Assembly: GCA_964567785.1 (NCBI GenBank)
Contig: CAZMOK010000053.1
Location: 1-19,361, forward strand
Length of the DNA: 19,361 nucleotides
Direction: 5' to 3'
Source of the DNA: CAZMOK01 sp964567785
GTDB taxonomy: Bacteria > Bacteroidota > Bacteroidia > Bacteroidales > JAGOPY01
Numbering within the stretch: the first letter of the stretch is position 1; the number at the start of each line of letters is the position of its first letter. Below are positions 1-8,039 of the stretch, in pieces. Below the pieces are notes generated by a model. That model ran no database searches and had not been told where the DNA came from. It worked only from the letters and a program-made list of their open reading frames with translations. The translations under genes were made by a program, and so were the position numbers.

Positions 1-66
1 CAGATGTCTTCCAGATGTCTTCCAGATGTCTTCCAGATGTCTTCCGGATGTCATCTAGATGTCATC
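1..66. repeat. 11-bp tandem array just downstream of the CPBP protease gene
   Basis: Six 11-bp units run from the window edge: four identical copies of CAGATGTCTTC (1-44), then CGGATGTCATC (45-55) and TAGATGTCATC (56-66). The array is cut by the window edge, so the true copy number is unknown. It ends 5 bases before the stop codon of the minus-strand CPBP gene, so it lies in that gene's 3' flank. Divergent units sit at the gene-proximal end and identical ones away from it, as expected for an array decaying at its border. There are no spacers, so it is not CRISPR. Confidence 0.9.
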
Positions 67-71
67 CCTTT

Positions 72-725
72 TCAGGAAAAAGGAAAAACCAAAAAAACAG
101 CCACATCCCACAACGTGTGGCTTACTACATTGGCCAGCAGCGATTTATACCGATAGTACATAAACCCCCAGAACAGACCGGCAACAAAAGCAGCCACTAT
201 AAGCATCGGGTTGAAAGAGAAAACATGAACACCTGTATAGATCAAAGTAGCTGCAACAAACCCGCTAAATTGCCCGAAACGGCTACCCAGCCACCTCTGT
301 AAAACACCCCTCCAGAAAATCTCCTCACCCGGGCCTATGATGAGGCCCATTAATACCAATATCCGGTAAAAAGCTGCATCACCCTTGAAATTATACACGT
401 TCTCAATGCCCTCCCCTGCAAAACCAAACCACCTCCGCGATAAATAATTTCCAACCCAGAAAACAAGATACAGCAGTACAGCCGATAAAACGCCATATAT
501 GATCTTCCGCCAGGGTTGATTACTCAAATCCTCCTTCAAAATATCCAGGTAGCCGGGATCCATCACAAACGAAAGGGATATCATCACTATGATGTTGGCA
601 CTCATCCACCACCAGAAATCAAATGCTCCGATCTCACGGAAAATGAAAAGAGGAACAAAAAGAACCAGGGAAAGAAAAATGATGACCCCCAGCTTTGAAT
701 CTGAAACAGATGTCTTATCAGGCAT
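72..725 (-). CDS. CPBP family (Rce1/Abi-type) intramembrane metalloprotease
   Basis: A 217-residue, strongly hydrophobic membrane protein carrying the CPBP motifs in order: EExxxR (E134, E135, R139, in GPGEEIFWRG), a histidine in the next helix (H167, in YTGVHVF), and HxxxD (H203, D207). In this family (Rce1-like glutamate intramembrane proteases, PF02517) these residues form the active site, so it looks catalytically intact. The substrate is unknown. Family roles range from prenylated-protein processing to bacteriocin immunity, and nothing here selects one. The ATG at 725 directly abuts the TAA stop (726-728) of the upstream UbiA gene, so the two are very likely co-transcribed and possibly translationally coupled. 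That pairing suggests a membrane-lipid or prenyl-related role, which is inference. Family assignment is firm; function is open. Confidence 0.9.
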   Translation of the reverse strand: MPDKTSVSDSKLGVIIFLSLVLFVPLFIFREIGAFDFWWWMSANIIVMISLSFVMDPGYLDILKEDLSNQPWRKIIYGVLSAVLLYLVFWVGNYLSRRWFGFAGEGIENVYNFKGDAAFYRILVLMGLIIGPGEEIFWRGVLQRWLGSRFGQFSGFVAATLIYTGVHVFSFNPMLIVAAFVAGLFWGFMYYRYKSLLANVVSHTLWDVAVFLVFPFS

Positions 726-1685
726 TTATAGAATGTTTCCGATTATGGCATGAAGGATAAGTGCAAGCGTACAAAGCCCTCCAAATGCAAGGTTCAGTTT
801 AGCCGTAGCCCCGTCGAGGGCAATGAAATCAAGCGGATTATCAGGTTTTTCCCGGTTCAGGGCTTTTCGCCAGAGCTTGAAAGCCAGCGGTAGGGCAAGC
901 ATCGTTATAAGAAATGTCAAAGGCATTGCAGCCAGATCAGGAATAAGCAAATAAGGGATCAGTATCAAGGCCAGAACCATGATAAAAGGTCCGTAAATAA
1001 GGAATCCATAGTATCTCAAGGAGCTCTTGTCACCGAGCAGCGAAGCAACGGTAAAAATGTGGGCACTTTTGTCCGATTCAATGTCCCTCCAGTTATTGGC
1101 ATGAAGGATGGCAATAACAAGCGTCGACATCGGCACTGACCAGATCACGGGTATCCACGATAATTCAGAAGATTGAACATAGTAGGCTCCCAAAGAGCCA
1201 AGCATGCCAAAATTGAGAAATACGGCCAGGTCGCCCAGCCCATGGTATTTCATCGAAAGGGGAGTGTTGGTCGTGTAGAACACCCCCACGAACAATCCAA
1301 CCAGTCCGATAACCAGAAGCCAGATACCTGTAATGTAAGTCAGTACCAGCCCAATTGCTGAACCTATTACGAACATGATTATCGAAGCTATCCTGGCCTC
1401 TTTTATGGTTATTATCCCACGGATGATGCCTCCGCTTACCGGTGACGCCTGCTTATCAAGACCCTTCTTGTAATCGTAAATATCGCTTAAAATATTGGCC
1501 CCTGAATGCAGCAGGACCATGGCCAGGAATCCAAGAATGAACAATGATGGCTTGAATTCATGGCCTCCATAAATAACAGCAAGAACAGTACCGAATATAA
1601 CCGGCATTGTGGAAGCAGGGAAAGCAAAAGGGCGAACCGATATCCACCACTTCTTCAAAAAGGATACGTTAGATCTTTCAGTCAT
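726..1685 (-). CDS. UbiA-family prenyltransferase, MenA-like
   Basis: A 319-residue polytopic membrane protein of the UbiA superfamily (PF01040), which transfers polyprenyl chains from polyprenyl diphosphate to aromatic acceptors. Both Mg-diphosphate binding motifs are present: N64-D68-D71 in the stretch NILSDIYDYKKG, and N197-D201-D205 in HANNWRDIESD. The N-terminal SVRPFAFPAS and the GLGDLAVF segment near 149-156 resemble MenA (1,4-dihydroxy-2-naphthoate prenyltransferase, menaquinone synthesis), but the acceptor cannot be proved from sequence and no other men gene is in the window. It follows a paralogue upstream with a 76-bp gap and directly abuts the CPBP gene downstream. It is the intact member of the pair, so it is the better candidate for real prenyltransferase activity. 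Confidence 0.88.
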   Translation of the reverse strand: MTERSNVSFLKKWWISVRPFAFPASTMPVIFGTVLAVIYGGHEFKPSLFILGFLAMVLLHSGANILSDIYDYKKGLDKQASPVSGGIIRGIITIKEARIASIIMFVIGSAIGLVLTYITGIWLLVIGLVGLFVGVFYTTNTPLSMKYHGLGDLAVFLNFGMLGSLGAYYVQSSELSWIPVIWSVPMSTLVIAILHANNWRDIESDKSAHIFTVASLLGDKSSLRYYGFLIYGPFIMVLALILIPYLLIPDLAAMPLTFLITMLALPLAFKLWRKALNREKPDNPLDFIALDGATAKLNLAFGGLCTLALILHAIIGNIL

Positions 1686-1761
1686 TAGTATTAGTAAATT
1701 GTCTGATCCTGAATAACTTATTGGTTTTTCAACTTTGCAAGTTTACAAAAAATATTTCTCT

Positions 1762-2691
1762 CTAGCCAATGATCAGCGCAAGACAGCACAGTGAGGTAAA
1801 CAAGATGTACAACAAAGCCGTAATGCTGTCGAGGCCGAAAATACGGTTCCGGGGATTGATCCTCTGCCTCTTCATGGCTTTCCTTAGCAGCAGAATGAAA
1901 AGAGGCAGGGTGAAAAGTGTGATGTAAATGGATTCCGGCACCCAGTTCAACTGATGAAAAATCCCCAGTGCAATCATTCCGGTCAACAGGTAAGGAATGG
2001 CGATCATTGAATAATAATAGACCCTGGAAGCAACACTGCTCATGTAGTATGCAGTGGTTCCTTTTTCGAGATTGCCGGGTGTAAGTATCGCTATCCAGTT
2101 ATTCGCATGTTTTACCGCAGCGATAAGAAAAGCTGATGGCAGGGATATGATTAGCGGAGCAAGGGAAACATAACCCGTATTCATTGCAAAACCGTATAAA
2201 GGGATGAGAATACCAAACCCCCCGAAAATGAACCATTCCCCCGTTACGTTATATTTAAAGGCAAATTTGTCCCCTGCTGAATAGAAAAGGCTCAGAAAGA
2301 AACCCGACAGCAGGAACGGGATCATCACCGTACCGATCATGAACAAAAGGAAGATACCTGACAGTAAAGAAGCTAAATACAGCAGGATTACCACATTCAT
2401 TGCTTTTCTCACCGAGATCCATTTCCTGACAATACCCCCGCTGAAATCATTGGCTATCACATCTATACCTTTCCTGTAATCGATGATATCACTCTGCAGG
2501 TTTGCCGCAGAAAAAATAAGGAAAACAGGGATGAAGGCCATGATATTGATGACCGGGTTGTAAGCAGATCCCTCAGCATATGCAGCAATGAGGACACCCA
2601 GGGCATATGGAAGGACAACAAAAGGCAGCGAAAAAACCCTAAGGGAAACAGCCCATTTTTTTACCGGATGTATTGTTCTTTGATGTTCCAT
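1762..2691 (-). CDS. UbiA-family paralogue lacking the second Asp motif
   Basis: A 309-residue membrane protein that aligns with the neighbouring UbiA protein (726-1685) without gaps from KKW at residues 11-13 to at least residue 205. This indicates an old tandem duplication. The first Mg-binding motif is kept (N64, D68, D71 in ANLQSDIIDYRKG). The second has decayed: the context HANNW (195-199) is identical, but the two aspartates that follow in the paralogue, D201 and D205, are A201 and P205 here (HANNWIAILTP). The reading frame is full length with no frameshift, so it is maintained rather than a pseudogene. It may be a non-catalytic partner, may bind another ligand, or may use a different metal site. 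The start ATG at 2691 follows an AT-rich TTTAAATTA stretch. It is first in the UbiA-UbiA-CPBP cluster. Confidence 0.85.
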   Translation of the reverse strand: MEHQRTIHPVKKWAVSLRVFSLPFVVLPYALGVLIAAYAEGSAYNPVINIMAFIPVFLIFSAANLQSDIIDYRKGIDVIANDFSGGIVRKWISVRKAMNVVILLYLASLLSGIFLLFMIGTVMIPFLLSGFFLSLFYSAGDKFAFKYNVTGEWFIFGGFGILIPLYGFAMNTGYVSLAPLIISLPSAFLIAAVKHANNWIAILTPGNLEKGTTAYYMSSVASRVYYYSMIAIPYLLTGMIALGIFHQLNWVPESIYITLFTLPLFILLLRKAMKRQRINPRNRIFGLDSITALLYILFTSLCCLALIIG

Positions 2692-2749
2692 TAATTTAAA
2701 GCAGATGCTCTACACTTACTCCGGTACATATTTAACTCACTGGCTTCAT

Positions 2750-2771
2750 AAAAAAACCTGAGCACAAGCTC
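2750..2771 (-). terminator. Possible weak terminator downstream of metF
   Basis: Read on the minus strand, a short GAGC-TTGT-GCTC hairpin is followed after three bases by seven T residues. It lies about 105 bases past the metF stop and upstream of the UbiA cluster. The stem is only 4 bp, so this is a weak candidate; metH-metF transcription could read through into the UbiA genes. Confidence 0.3.
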
Positions 2772-2876
2772 GACTAATAATGATATTGCTCTCAATAAAA
2801 ATTACCTGATAAAACGAGCGTAAAACTAATCAATAACCCTTTTAGATCAAAAAAAAATTCAACACTCCGGCTATAA

Positions 2877-3833
2877 TCAAAATACAGCGCTGGCAATCTC
2901 CCTTATATTATCGCTTCTTCCCATAGTATAATAGTGAAGGACCGGGGCACCCTTTGCAGCAAGCTCTTTCGACTGCTCAATTGCCCATTCGATCCCAGCC
3001 TGTCGTGCCGCTTTATTATCGCTGCACCTGTCGATCTCCTTTTGCAGTGGTTCGGGTATGGAAATGTTGAAAGTCTTGGGCAAGGTCGACAACTGCTTTT
3101 TGGTTGATATGGGCTTCAGGCCCGGGATAATGGGTACATTGATCCCTGCTTTCCTGCATAACTCAACAAACTTAAAATATTTTGAATTGTCGAAAAACAT
3201 CTGGGTTACTATATAATCAGCCCCGGCATCCACTTTTTCCTTCAGGAATTTTATATCGGTCTGCATATTGGGCGATTCAACATGCTTTTCGGGATAACCG
3301 GCCACGCCGATAGAAAAGTTGGTGGGGTGAACGTTCTGTAATTCTTCATCAAGATAGAGACCTTTATTCAGGTTTATGACCTGCCTGATCAGGTCGGAAG
3401 TATATACATGGCCTCCTTTGGAAGGCCTGAAAAACTTATCTCCCGGGAGGTTATCACCCCTTATTGCCAGAACATTGTGTATCCCAAGAAAATGCAGGTC
3501 GATAAGGCCATTCTCGGTTTCTTCTTTCGTAAACCCTCCACAGATTATATGCGGAATAACCTCAACTTTGTACTTGTATTTGATGGCAGCGGATATCCCT
3601 ACCGTTCCCGGCCTTTTCCTGAGCACCTTCTTTTCAATACGGCCATCAGGGTATTCCCTGAACTTCACCTCTTCCCTGTGATAAGTTACTTCGATGAACT
3701 TCGGGTCGAACTCCATCAAAGGGTCAATGTGATCGTAGATCGATTTGATGTCGGCGCCCTTTTCGGGGGGCAGTATCTCGAAGGTGAACAACGTTTTGCC
3801 GTTCGATCGTTCTATGGCTTCTACCACTCTCAT
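2877..3833 (-). CDS. metF: Methylenetetrahydrofolate reductase
   Basis: A 318-residue flavoprotein of the MetF family, which reduces 5,10-methylene-tetrahydrofolate to 5-methyl-tetrahydrofolate, the methyl donor for methionine synthase. Visible landmarks of the TIM-barrel enzyme are FEILPP with the catalytic glutamate E19, EVTYH (48-52), LAIRGD with folate-interacting D127, IGVAGYPEKH (175-184) and TQMFFDN (210-216). Length is a little longer than the roughly 300 residues of the E. coli enzyme. It lies downstream of metH on the same strand with a 51-bp gap that is mostly a 7-bp tandem repeat, so the two are likely an operon supplying and consuming the same methyl-folate. The ATG at 3833 (MRVVEAI) is preceded by a run of A residues rather than a Shine-Dalgarno site. 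Confidence 0.96.
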   Translation of the reverse strand: MRVVEAIERSNGKTLFTFEILPPEKGADIKSIYDHIDPLMEFDPKFIEVTYHREEVKFREYPDGRIEKKVLRKRPGTVGISAAIKYKYKVEVIPHIICGGFTKEETENGLIDLHFLGIHNVLAIRGDNLPGDKFFRPSKGGHVYTSDLIRQVINLNKGLYLDEELQNVHPTNFSIGVAGYPEKHVESPNMQTDIKFLKEKVDAGADYIVTQMFFDNSKYFKFVELCRKAGINVPIIPGLKPISTKKQLSTLPKTFNISIPEPLQKEIDRCSDNKAARQAGIEWAIEQSKELAAKGAPVLHYYTMGRSDNIREIASAVF

Positions 3834-3840
3834 TTTTTTC

Positions 3841-3873
3841 AGTTCTGAGTTTTGAGTTCTGAGTTCTGAGTTT
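3841..3873. repeat. 7-bp tandem tract between metH and metF
   Basis: About 4.7 units of a heptamer on the plus strand: AGTTCTG, AGTTTTG, AGTTCTG, AGTTCTG, AGTTT. On the transcribed minus strand it fills most of the 51-bp gap between the metH stop (3885) and the metF start (3833), ending 7 bases before the ATG. It would therefore sit in the metF leader of a metH-metF message. Confidence 0.85.
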
Positions 3874-3884
3874 AAAAATCAATT

Positions 3885-6800
3885 TTATTTATACGATAGT
3901 ACCGGGGCGAGGAGGCGTTCTGTATCTTTTTTGCTTAACCCCTTTCGCTTTGCGTAATCAATGACCTGTTCTTCCGTTATCTTCCCCAGATTGAAATACC
4001 TTGAGAACGGGTGCATGAAATAGTACCCGCTCACTGATGCTGCCGGGTACATGGCGTAGTTCTCCGTAAGTTTTATCGCCGTATTTTGTTCCACTCCAAG
4101 AAGGTCGAAGAGTGTCCTTTTTTCTGAATGCTCAGGGCAGGCAGGGTAGCCAGGTGCAGGACGGATACCCTGGTACTCCTCCTTCAGGAGCTGTGCCACC
4201 GAAAGATCTTCTTCACCGGCATATCCCCATAATTCCCTTCTCACCCTTTCGTGCATCATCTCGGCATAAGCCTCCGCAAGCCTGTCGGCCAGGATCTTCA
4301 GCATGATACTGTTGTAATCGTCATGCTTGTCCTCAAAATGCTTTGTCCATTTTTCAATGCCTATCCCTGCTGTAACAGCAAACCCACCAATATAATCAAG
4401 CATACCCAACGATTCAGGTGCAATGAAATCGGCCAGGCAATGATTGGGGATGCCGGTTTCCTTCTTCTGCTGGTTCCTGAGGAACCTGAAATGGGCCAGG
4501 ACATTTTCACCTTCTTCATCCAGTACCTTCACATCGTCACCCGCCGACACAGCCGGGTAGAAACCGACTACCCCCTCTGTTTTCAGCATTTTTTCCCTGG
4601 TGATCATTTCGAGCAATTGATTCGCATCATCATACAATTTCTTTGCTTCAACGCCTTTTACAGGATCGTCAAAAATAGCCGGGTACTTGCCGGGGATCCG
4701 CCAGGCATGGAAGAAAAAGGTCCAGTCGATGTACCTGCTGAGGTTTGAGAGGTCTTCCTCCCTAAAGGTCTTGTTACCCAGGAATGCAGGTTCAACAATA
4801 TCATCCCGGGAGAAATCATGAACAAGTTTATTTTTCCTTGCTTCTGTCAGTGACAGCAAACCAGGCTTTTTTTGTTTCGATTCGTGTTTATCCCTTAGCT
4901 GCACATAGCGTTGGGATACCTCTGCTGTAAAAGGGGCTTTCAGTTCATCCGACAGTAAATTATTGAGTACCCCCACACACCTTGAGGCATCCTTCACATG
5001 GATGACCGGATGACTGTACCGGGGTTCTATTTTCACGGCCGTATGTATTTCGGAAGTGGTGGCCCCACCGATAAGCAAGGGGACCCTGAAGTTCAGCCTC
5101 TCCATTTCGGAAGCCACATGCACCATCTCCTCCAGCGAAGGTGTTATAAGCCCGCTAAGGCCAATAATATCCACCTTTTCCGCCCGGGCAGTATCGAGGA
5201 TCTTTTCTGCGGGGACCATCACACCCAGGTCGATCACCTCGTAGTTGTTGCATCCCAGCACAACACCAACTATGTTCTTGCCTATGTCGTGCACATCCCC
5301 TTTCACCGTGGCAAGCAATATCTTATTGCCCCGTCCTTCCGATTTGTCTTCAGCCTTTTCTTTTTCAATGAAAGGTTCGAGGTAAGCTACGGCTTTTTTC
5401 ATCACCCTGGCGCTTTTCACCACCTGGGGAAGGAACATTTTTCCCGAGCCGAAAAGGTCGCCCACGATGTTCATCCCGTCCATCAGCGGGCCCTCGATCA
5501 GGTTCAGGGCACGCGGGAATTTCTGTCTTGCCTCTTCGGTATCCTTTTCAATATGATCAACGATCCCTTTGACCAGGGCATGCTTTAATCTTTCCTCAAC
5601 GGCCCATTCCCTCCACTCATCCCTTCTGATCACCTCTTCTCCTTTATCTTTTACTTGTTCGGCAAAGGCGATCAGCCGCTCTGTGGCGTCCTTTCTCCGG
5701 TTCAGGATCACATCTTCTGCCAGTTCAAGCAGGTCTTCCGGGATCTCATCATATACCTGGAGCATTCCCGGGTTTACTATGCCCATGTCCATGCCGGCAT
5801 TCACGGCGTGATATAGAAAAGCCGAATGCATGGCTTCCCTCACCACATTGTTGCCCCTGAATGAAAAGGACAGGTTGCTGACCCCTCCGCTCACTTTGGC
5901 GTGTGGCAGGTTTTCCTTGATCCAGCGGGTTGCCCTGATGAAATCCAGCGCGTAGGTATTGTGCTCATCCATGCCTGTGGCGACCGTAAGTATGTTGGGA
6001 TCAAAAATGATATCGTGGGCCGGAAACCTGACTTTTTCAGTAAGGATCTTGTAAGAACGTTTGCAGATCTCGACCTTTCTCTCAAAACTGGCAGCCTGCC
6101 CCTTTTCGTCGAAAGCCATTACAATGACAGCAGCGCCATAATTCCGTATTTTCCGTGCTTTTTCAATGAAAGGCCCTTCACCGTCCTTCAGGCTGATGGA
6201 GTTCACTATGGCTTTGCCCTGCAAACATTTCAAGCCTGCTTCGATCACCTCCCATTTCGATGAATCGACCATCACAGGCAACCTGGCAATTTCAGGTTCG
6301 GCCATGACAAGATTGAGGAATTTGACCATGGCGTCCTTGGATTCGAGCATGGCGTCGTCCATGTTCACATCAAGAATCTGGGCGCCGCCTTCTACCTGGT
6401 CCCTTGCCACGGCCAGCGCCTCTTCGTACTTCTCATCCCGGATCAGCCGGGCAAACTTCTTCGACCCCGAAACATTGGTGCGCTCACCCACATTAATGAA
6501 GTTGCTGCCCTTGAAAACGGTGAGAGGCTCAAGTCCGCTGAGCTGAAGGGTGTCTTTGGGTGGCGGGACTTGCCTGGGCTGCAAACCGGCGGCAATCGCT
6601 GCAAATTTCCTGATGTGGTCAGGTGTGGTACCGCAACATCCGCCAATGATGTTCACAAACCTGTTTTCAAGAAAATCCCTGATAAAAGGGGCCATTTCAT
6701 CCGGTGTATCATCATACTCCCCGAACTGGTTCGGTAGTCCGGCATTGGGATAAACACTGGTGAAAAACGGGGCTTTGGCTGATATTTCCTCCACGAACGG

Positions 6801-7562
6801 CCTCAGTTCCTTCGCCCCGAGGGCACAGTTGAAGCCAATGCTGAGCAGGTCCATATGGGATACCGAATACAGGAATGCCTCGGCCGTCTGGCCGGAGAGG
6901 GTCCTGCCACTGGCATCGGTGATGGTGCCCGAAACCATCACAGGCAGTTCCCGGCCCTTGTCTGCAAAAAGGTCTGAGAGGGCATAAAGTGCCGCCTTGG
7001 CATTCAGCGTATCGAAAACGGTTTCAACAAGGAGGATATCCGCTCTGCCATCCATCAATCCTTCAGCCTGTTCATAGTAAGCTTTGTAAAGATCATCGAA
7101 AGATATGGCCCTGAAGCCGGGGTTGTTCACATCGGGCGACAGGGATGCCGTCTTGTTGGTAGGCCCGAGTGCGCCGGCCACGTACCTGGGCTTTTCAGGG
7201 TGGTTCAGGGTATATTCTTCAGTTGCCGACACTGCGATTTCAGCAGCCTTGCGGTTGATCTCGTAAGCGTGACCCTCTGTGCCATAATCCTGCTGAGAAA
7301 TTGAAGTCCCGTTAAAGGTGTTCGTTTCGATGATATCGGCGCCCGCTTCGAGGTATTCTTCGTGGATTTCCTTTATTATTTCGGGCCTTGTAAGATTGAG
7401 GATGTCGTTGTTGCCTTTCAGATCACGGGGATACTGCTTAAATTGCTCCCCACGGAAGCCCTCTTCATCCAAAGAGTATCGCTGTATCATAGTGCCCATG
7501 GCCCCGTCGAGGACCATAACACGTTGTTCAAGGATCTTACGTATGTCGGGCTTAGTGATCAT
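3885..7562 (-). CDS. metH: Cobalamin-dependent methionine synthase
   Basis: A full-length 1225-residue MetH that moves the methyl group of 5-methyl-tetrahydrofolate to homocysteine through protein-bound cobalamin. Four modules are visible in order. The homocysteine domain (about 1-325) has the zinc cysteines C246 (GFNCALG) and C309/C310 (GGCCGTTP). The folate (pterin-binding) domain starts near FINVGERTNVSGSKKF and includes VDSSKWEVIEAG. The cap plus cobalamin domain has the cobalt-ligand histidine H758 in DVHDIGKN. The AdoMet reactivation domain has RPAPGYPACP starting at R1134 and ends near 1225. These positions match the E. coli enzyme within one residue, so it looks fully active. It heads the metH-metF pair. 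A -7 box lies at 7615-7622. The leader is too short (about 45 bases) for a cobalamin riboswitch and no B12 box is seen. Confidence 0.98.
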   Translation of the reverse strand: MITKPDIRKILEQRVMVLDGAMGTMIQRYSLDEEGFRGEQFKQYPRDLKGNNDILNLTRPEIIKEIHEEYLEAGADIIETNTFNGTSISQQDYGTEGHAYEINRKAAEIAVSATEEYTLNHPEKPRYVAGALGPTNKTASLSPDVNNPGFRAISFDDLYKAYYEQAEGLMDGRADILLVETVFDTLNAKAALYALSDLFADKGRELPVMVSGTITDASGRTLSGQTAEAFLYSVSHMDLLSIGFNCALGAKELRPFVEEISAKAPFFTSVYPNAGLPNQFGEYDDTPDEMAPFIRDFLENRFVNIIGGCCGTTPDHIRKFAAIAAGLQPRQVPPPKDTLQLSGLEPLTVFKGSNFINVGERTNVSGSKKFARLIRDEKYEEALAVARDQVEGGAQILDVNMDDAMLESKDAMVKFLNLVMAEPEIARLPVMVDSSKWEVIEAGLKCLQGKAIVNSISLKDGEGPFIEKARKIRNYGAAVIVMAFDEKGQAASFERKVEICKRSYKILTEKVRFPAHDIIFDPNILTVATGMDEHNTYALDFIRATRWIKENLPHAKVSGGVSNLSFSFRGNNVVREAMHSAFLYHAVNAGMDMGIVNPGMLQVYDEIPEDLLELAEDVILNRRKDATERLIAFAEQVKDKGEEVIRRDEWREWAVEERLKHALVKGIVDHIEKDTEEARQKFPRALNLIEGPLMDGMNIVGDLFGSGKMFLPQVVKSARVMKKAVAYLEPFIEKEKAEDKSEGRGNKILLATVKGDVHDIGKNIVGVVLGCNNYEVIDLGVMVPAEKILDTARAEKVDIIGLSGLITPSLEEMVHVASEMERLNFRVPLLIGGATTSEIHTAVKIEPRYSHPVIHVKDASRCVGVLNNLLSDELKAPFTAEVSQRYVQLRDKHESKQKKPGLLSLTEARKNKLVHDFSRDDIVEPAFLGNKTFREEDLSNLSRYIDWTFFFHAWRIPGKYPAIFDDPVKGVEAKKLYDDANQLLEMITREKMLKTEGVVGFYPAVSAGDDVKVLDEEGENVLAHFRFLRNQQKKETGIPNHCLADFIAPESLGMLDYIGGFAVTAGIGIEKWTKHFEDKHDDYNSIMLKILADRLAEAYAEMMHERVRRELWGYAGEEDLSVAQLLKEEYQGIRPAPGYPACPEHSEKRTLFDLLGVEQNTAIKLTENYAMYPAASVSGYYFMHPFSRYFNLGKITEEQVIDYAKRKGLSKKDTERLLAPVLSYK

Positions 7563-7614
7563 AGTTTATAGTTTCCCACAGGGATCAGTATTTTTTTAAA
7601 CGATAAATAAAAGA

Positions 7615-7622
7615 CAAAGGTA
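7615..7622 (-). promoter_or_regulatory. Bacteroidota -7 promoter box for metH
   Basis: The minus strand reads TACCTTTG, a perfect match to the Bacteroidota -7 consensus TAnnTTTG, 52 bases upstream of the metH ATG. I do not see a clear TTTG -33 box at the usual spacing. The same octamer occurs upstream of the M1 peptidase and gltX, which raises confidence. Confidence 0.6.
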
Positions 7623-7760
7623 CTAACGGCCGTCCCGGTTGCAGATCACCAGGACCTGCACATGGACATAGGCAGGGAAGGCATGATGAAGTTTGATGCT
7701 GTTATGCAGCCCAATTTCATTTAGAATGGTTTTAAATTAGAGCAAAGATAGTAATAAATG

Positions 7761-7788
7761 GTGAAGCGTGAAGCGTGAGTCGTGAATC
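7761..7788. repeat. 7-bp tandem tract, GTGAAGC type
   Basis: Four contiguous heptamers: GTGAAGC, GTGAAGC, GTGAGTC, GTGAATC. It is the first of three different 7-bp tracts in the metH/leucine-rich-repeat intergenic region. Confidence 0.75.
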
Positions 7789-7796
7789 GAAAAAAT

Positions 7797-7831
7797 AGGT
7801 GATGGGTACTGGGTGCTGGGTACTAGGTTGG
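7797..7831. repeat. 7-bp tandem tract, GGGTACT type
   Basis: In-register heptamers AGGTGAT, GGGTACT, GGGTGCT, GGGTACT, AGGTTGG. The middle three are clear; the outer two are degenerate. It is the second of three 7-bp tracts in this gap. Confidence 0.7.
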
Positions 7832-7851
7832 ATACGGGGGTGTGGAGAATA

Positions 7852-7886
7852 AGAGTTTAGAGTTGAGAGCTTAAAGCTTAGATGAT
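7852..7886. repeat. 7-bp tandem tract, AGAGTTT type
   Basis: In-register heptamers AGAGTTT, AGAGTTG, AGAGCTT, AAAGCTT, AGATGAT, degenerating to the right. It is the third of three 7-bp tracts in this gap. Confidence 0.65.
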
Positions 7887-8031
7887 TTTGAATTAGACTG
7901 ACTTGACTGATAACTGCCACTCCCTGTATCACTTCGGTCATTTACCTCTGCGGTTTTTATCAAATCACCTGCGATCATTCATCCTTTACGGGCGTTCATA
8001 CATCTGTTTCATAATAGGCTTTTCCATATAT

Positions 8032-8039
8032 TACCTTTA
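8032..8039 (+). promoter_or_regulatory. Probable -7 box for the leucine-rich repeat gene
   Basis: TACCTTTA matches TAnnTTTG at all but the last base and lies 74 bases upstream of the ATG at 8114. A TTTC at 8007-8010, 21 bases upstream, could be a poor -33 element. Weaker than the other boxes in the window. Confidence 0.4.

Noticed and set aside
707..716. Copy of the 11-bp array unit inside the CPBP gene start
   Set aside because: It is a single 10-base match within coding sequence, not improbable enough in 19 kb to claim a shared origin; kept only as a remark.
7563..7740. Cobalamin or SAM riboswitch ahead of metH
   Set aside because: The predicted transcript leader is only about 45 bases and I find no B12 box or SAM-type conserved core.
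7732..7941. 69-residue minus-strand open frame in the metH upstream gap
   Set aside because: It is read through the three 7-bp tandem tracts and is low complexity, with no recognisable domain.
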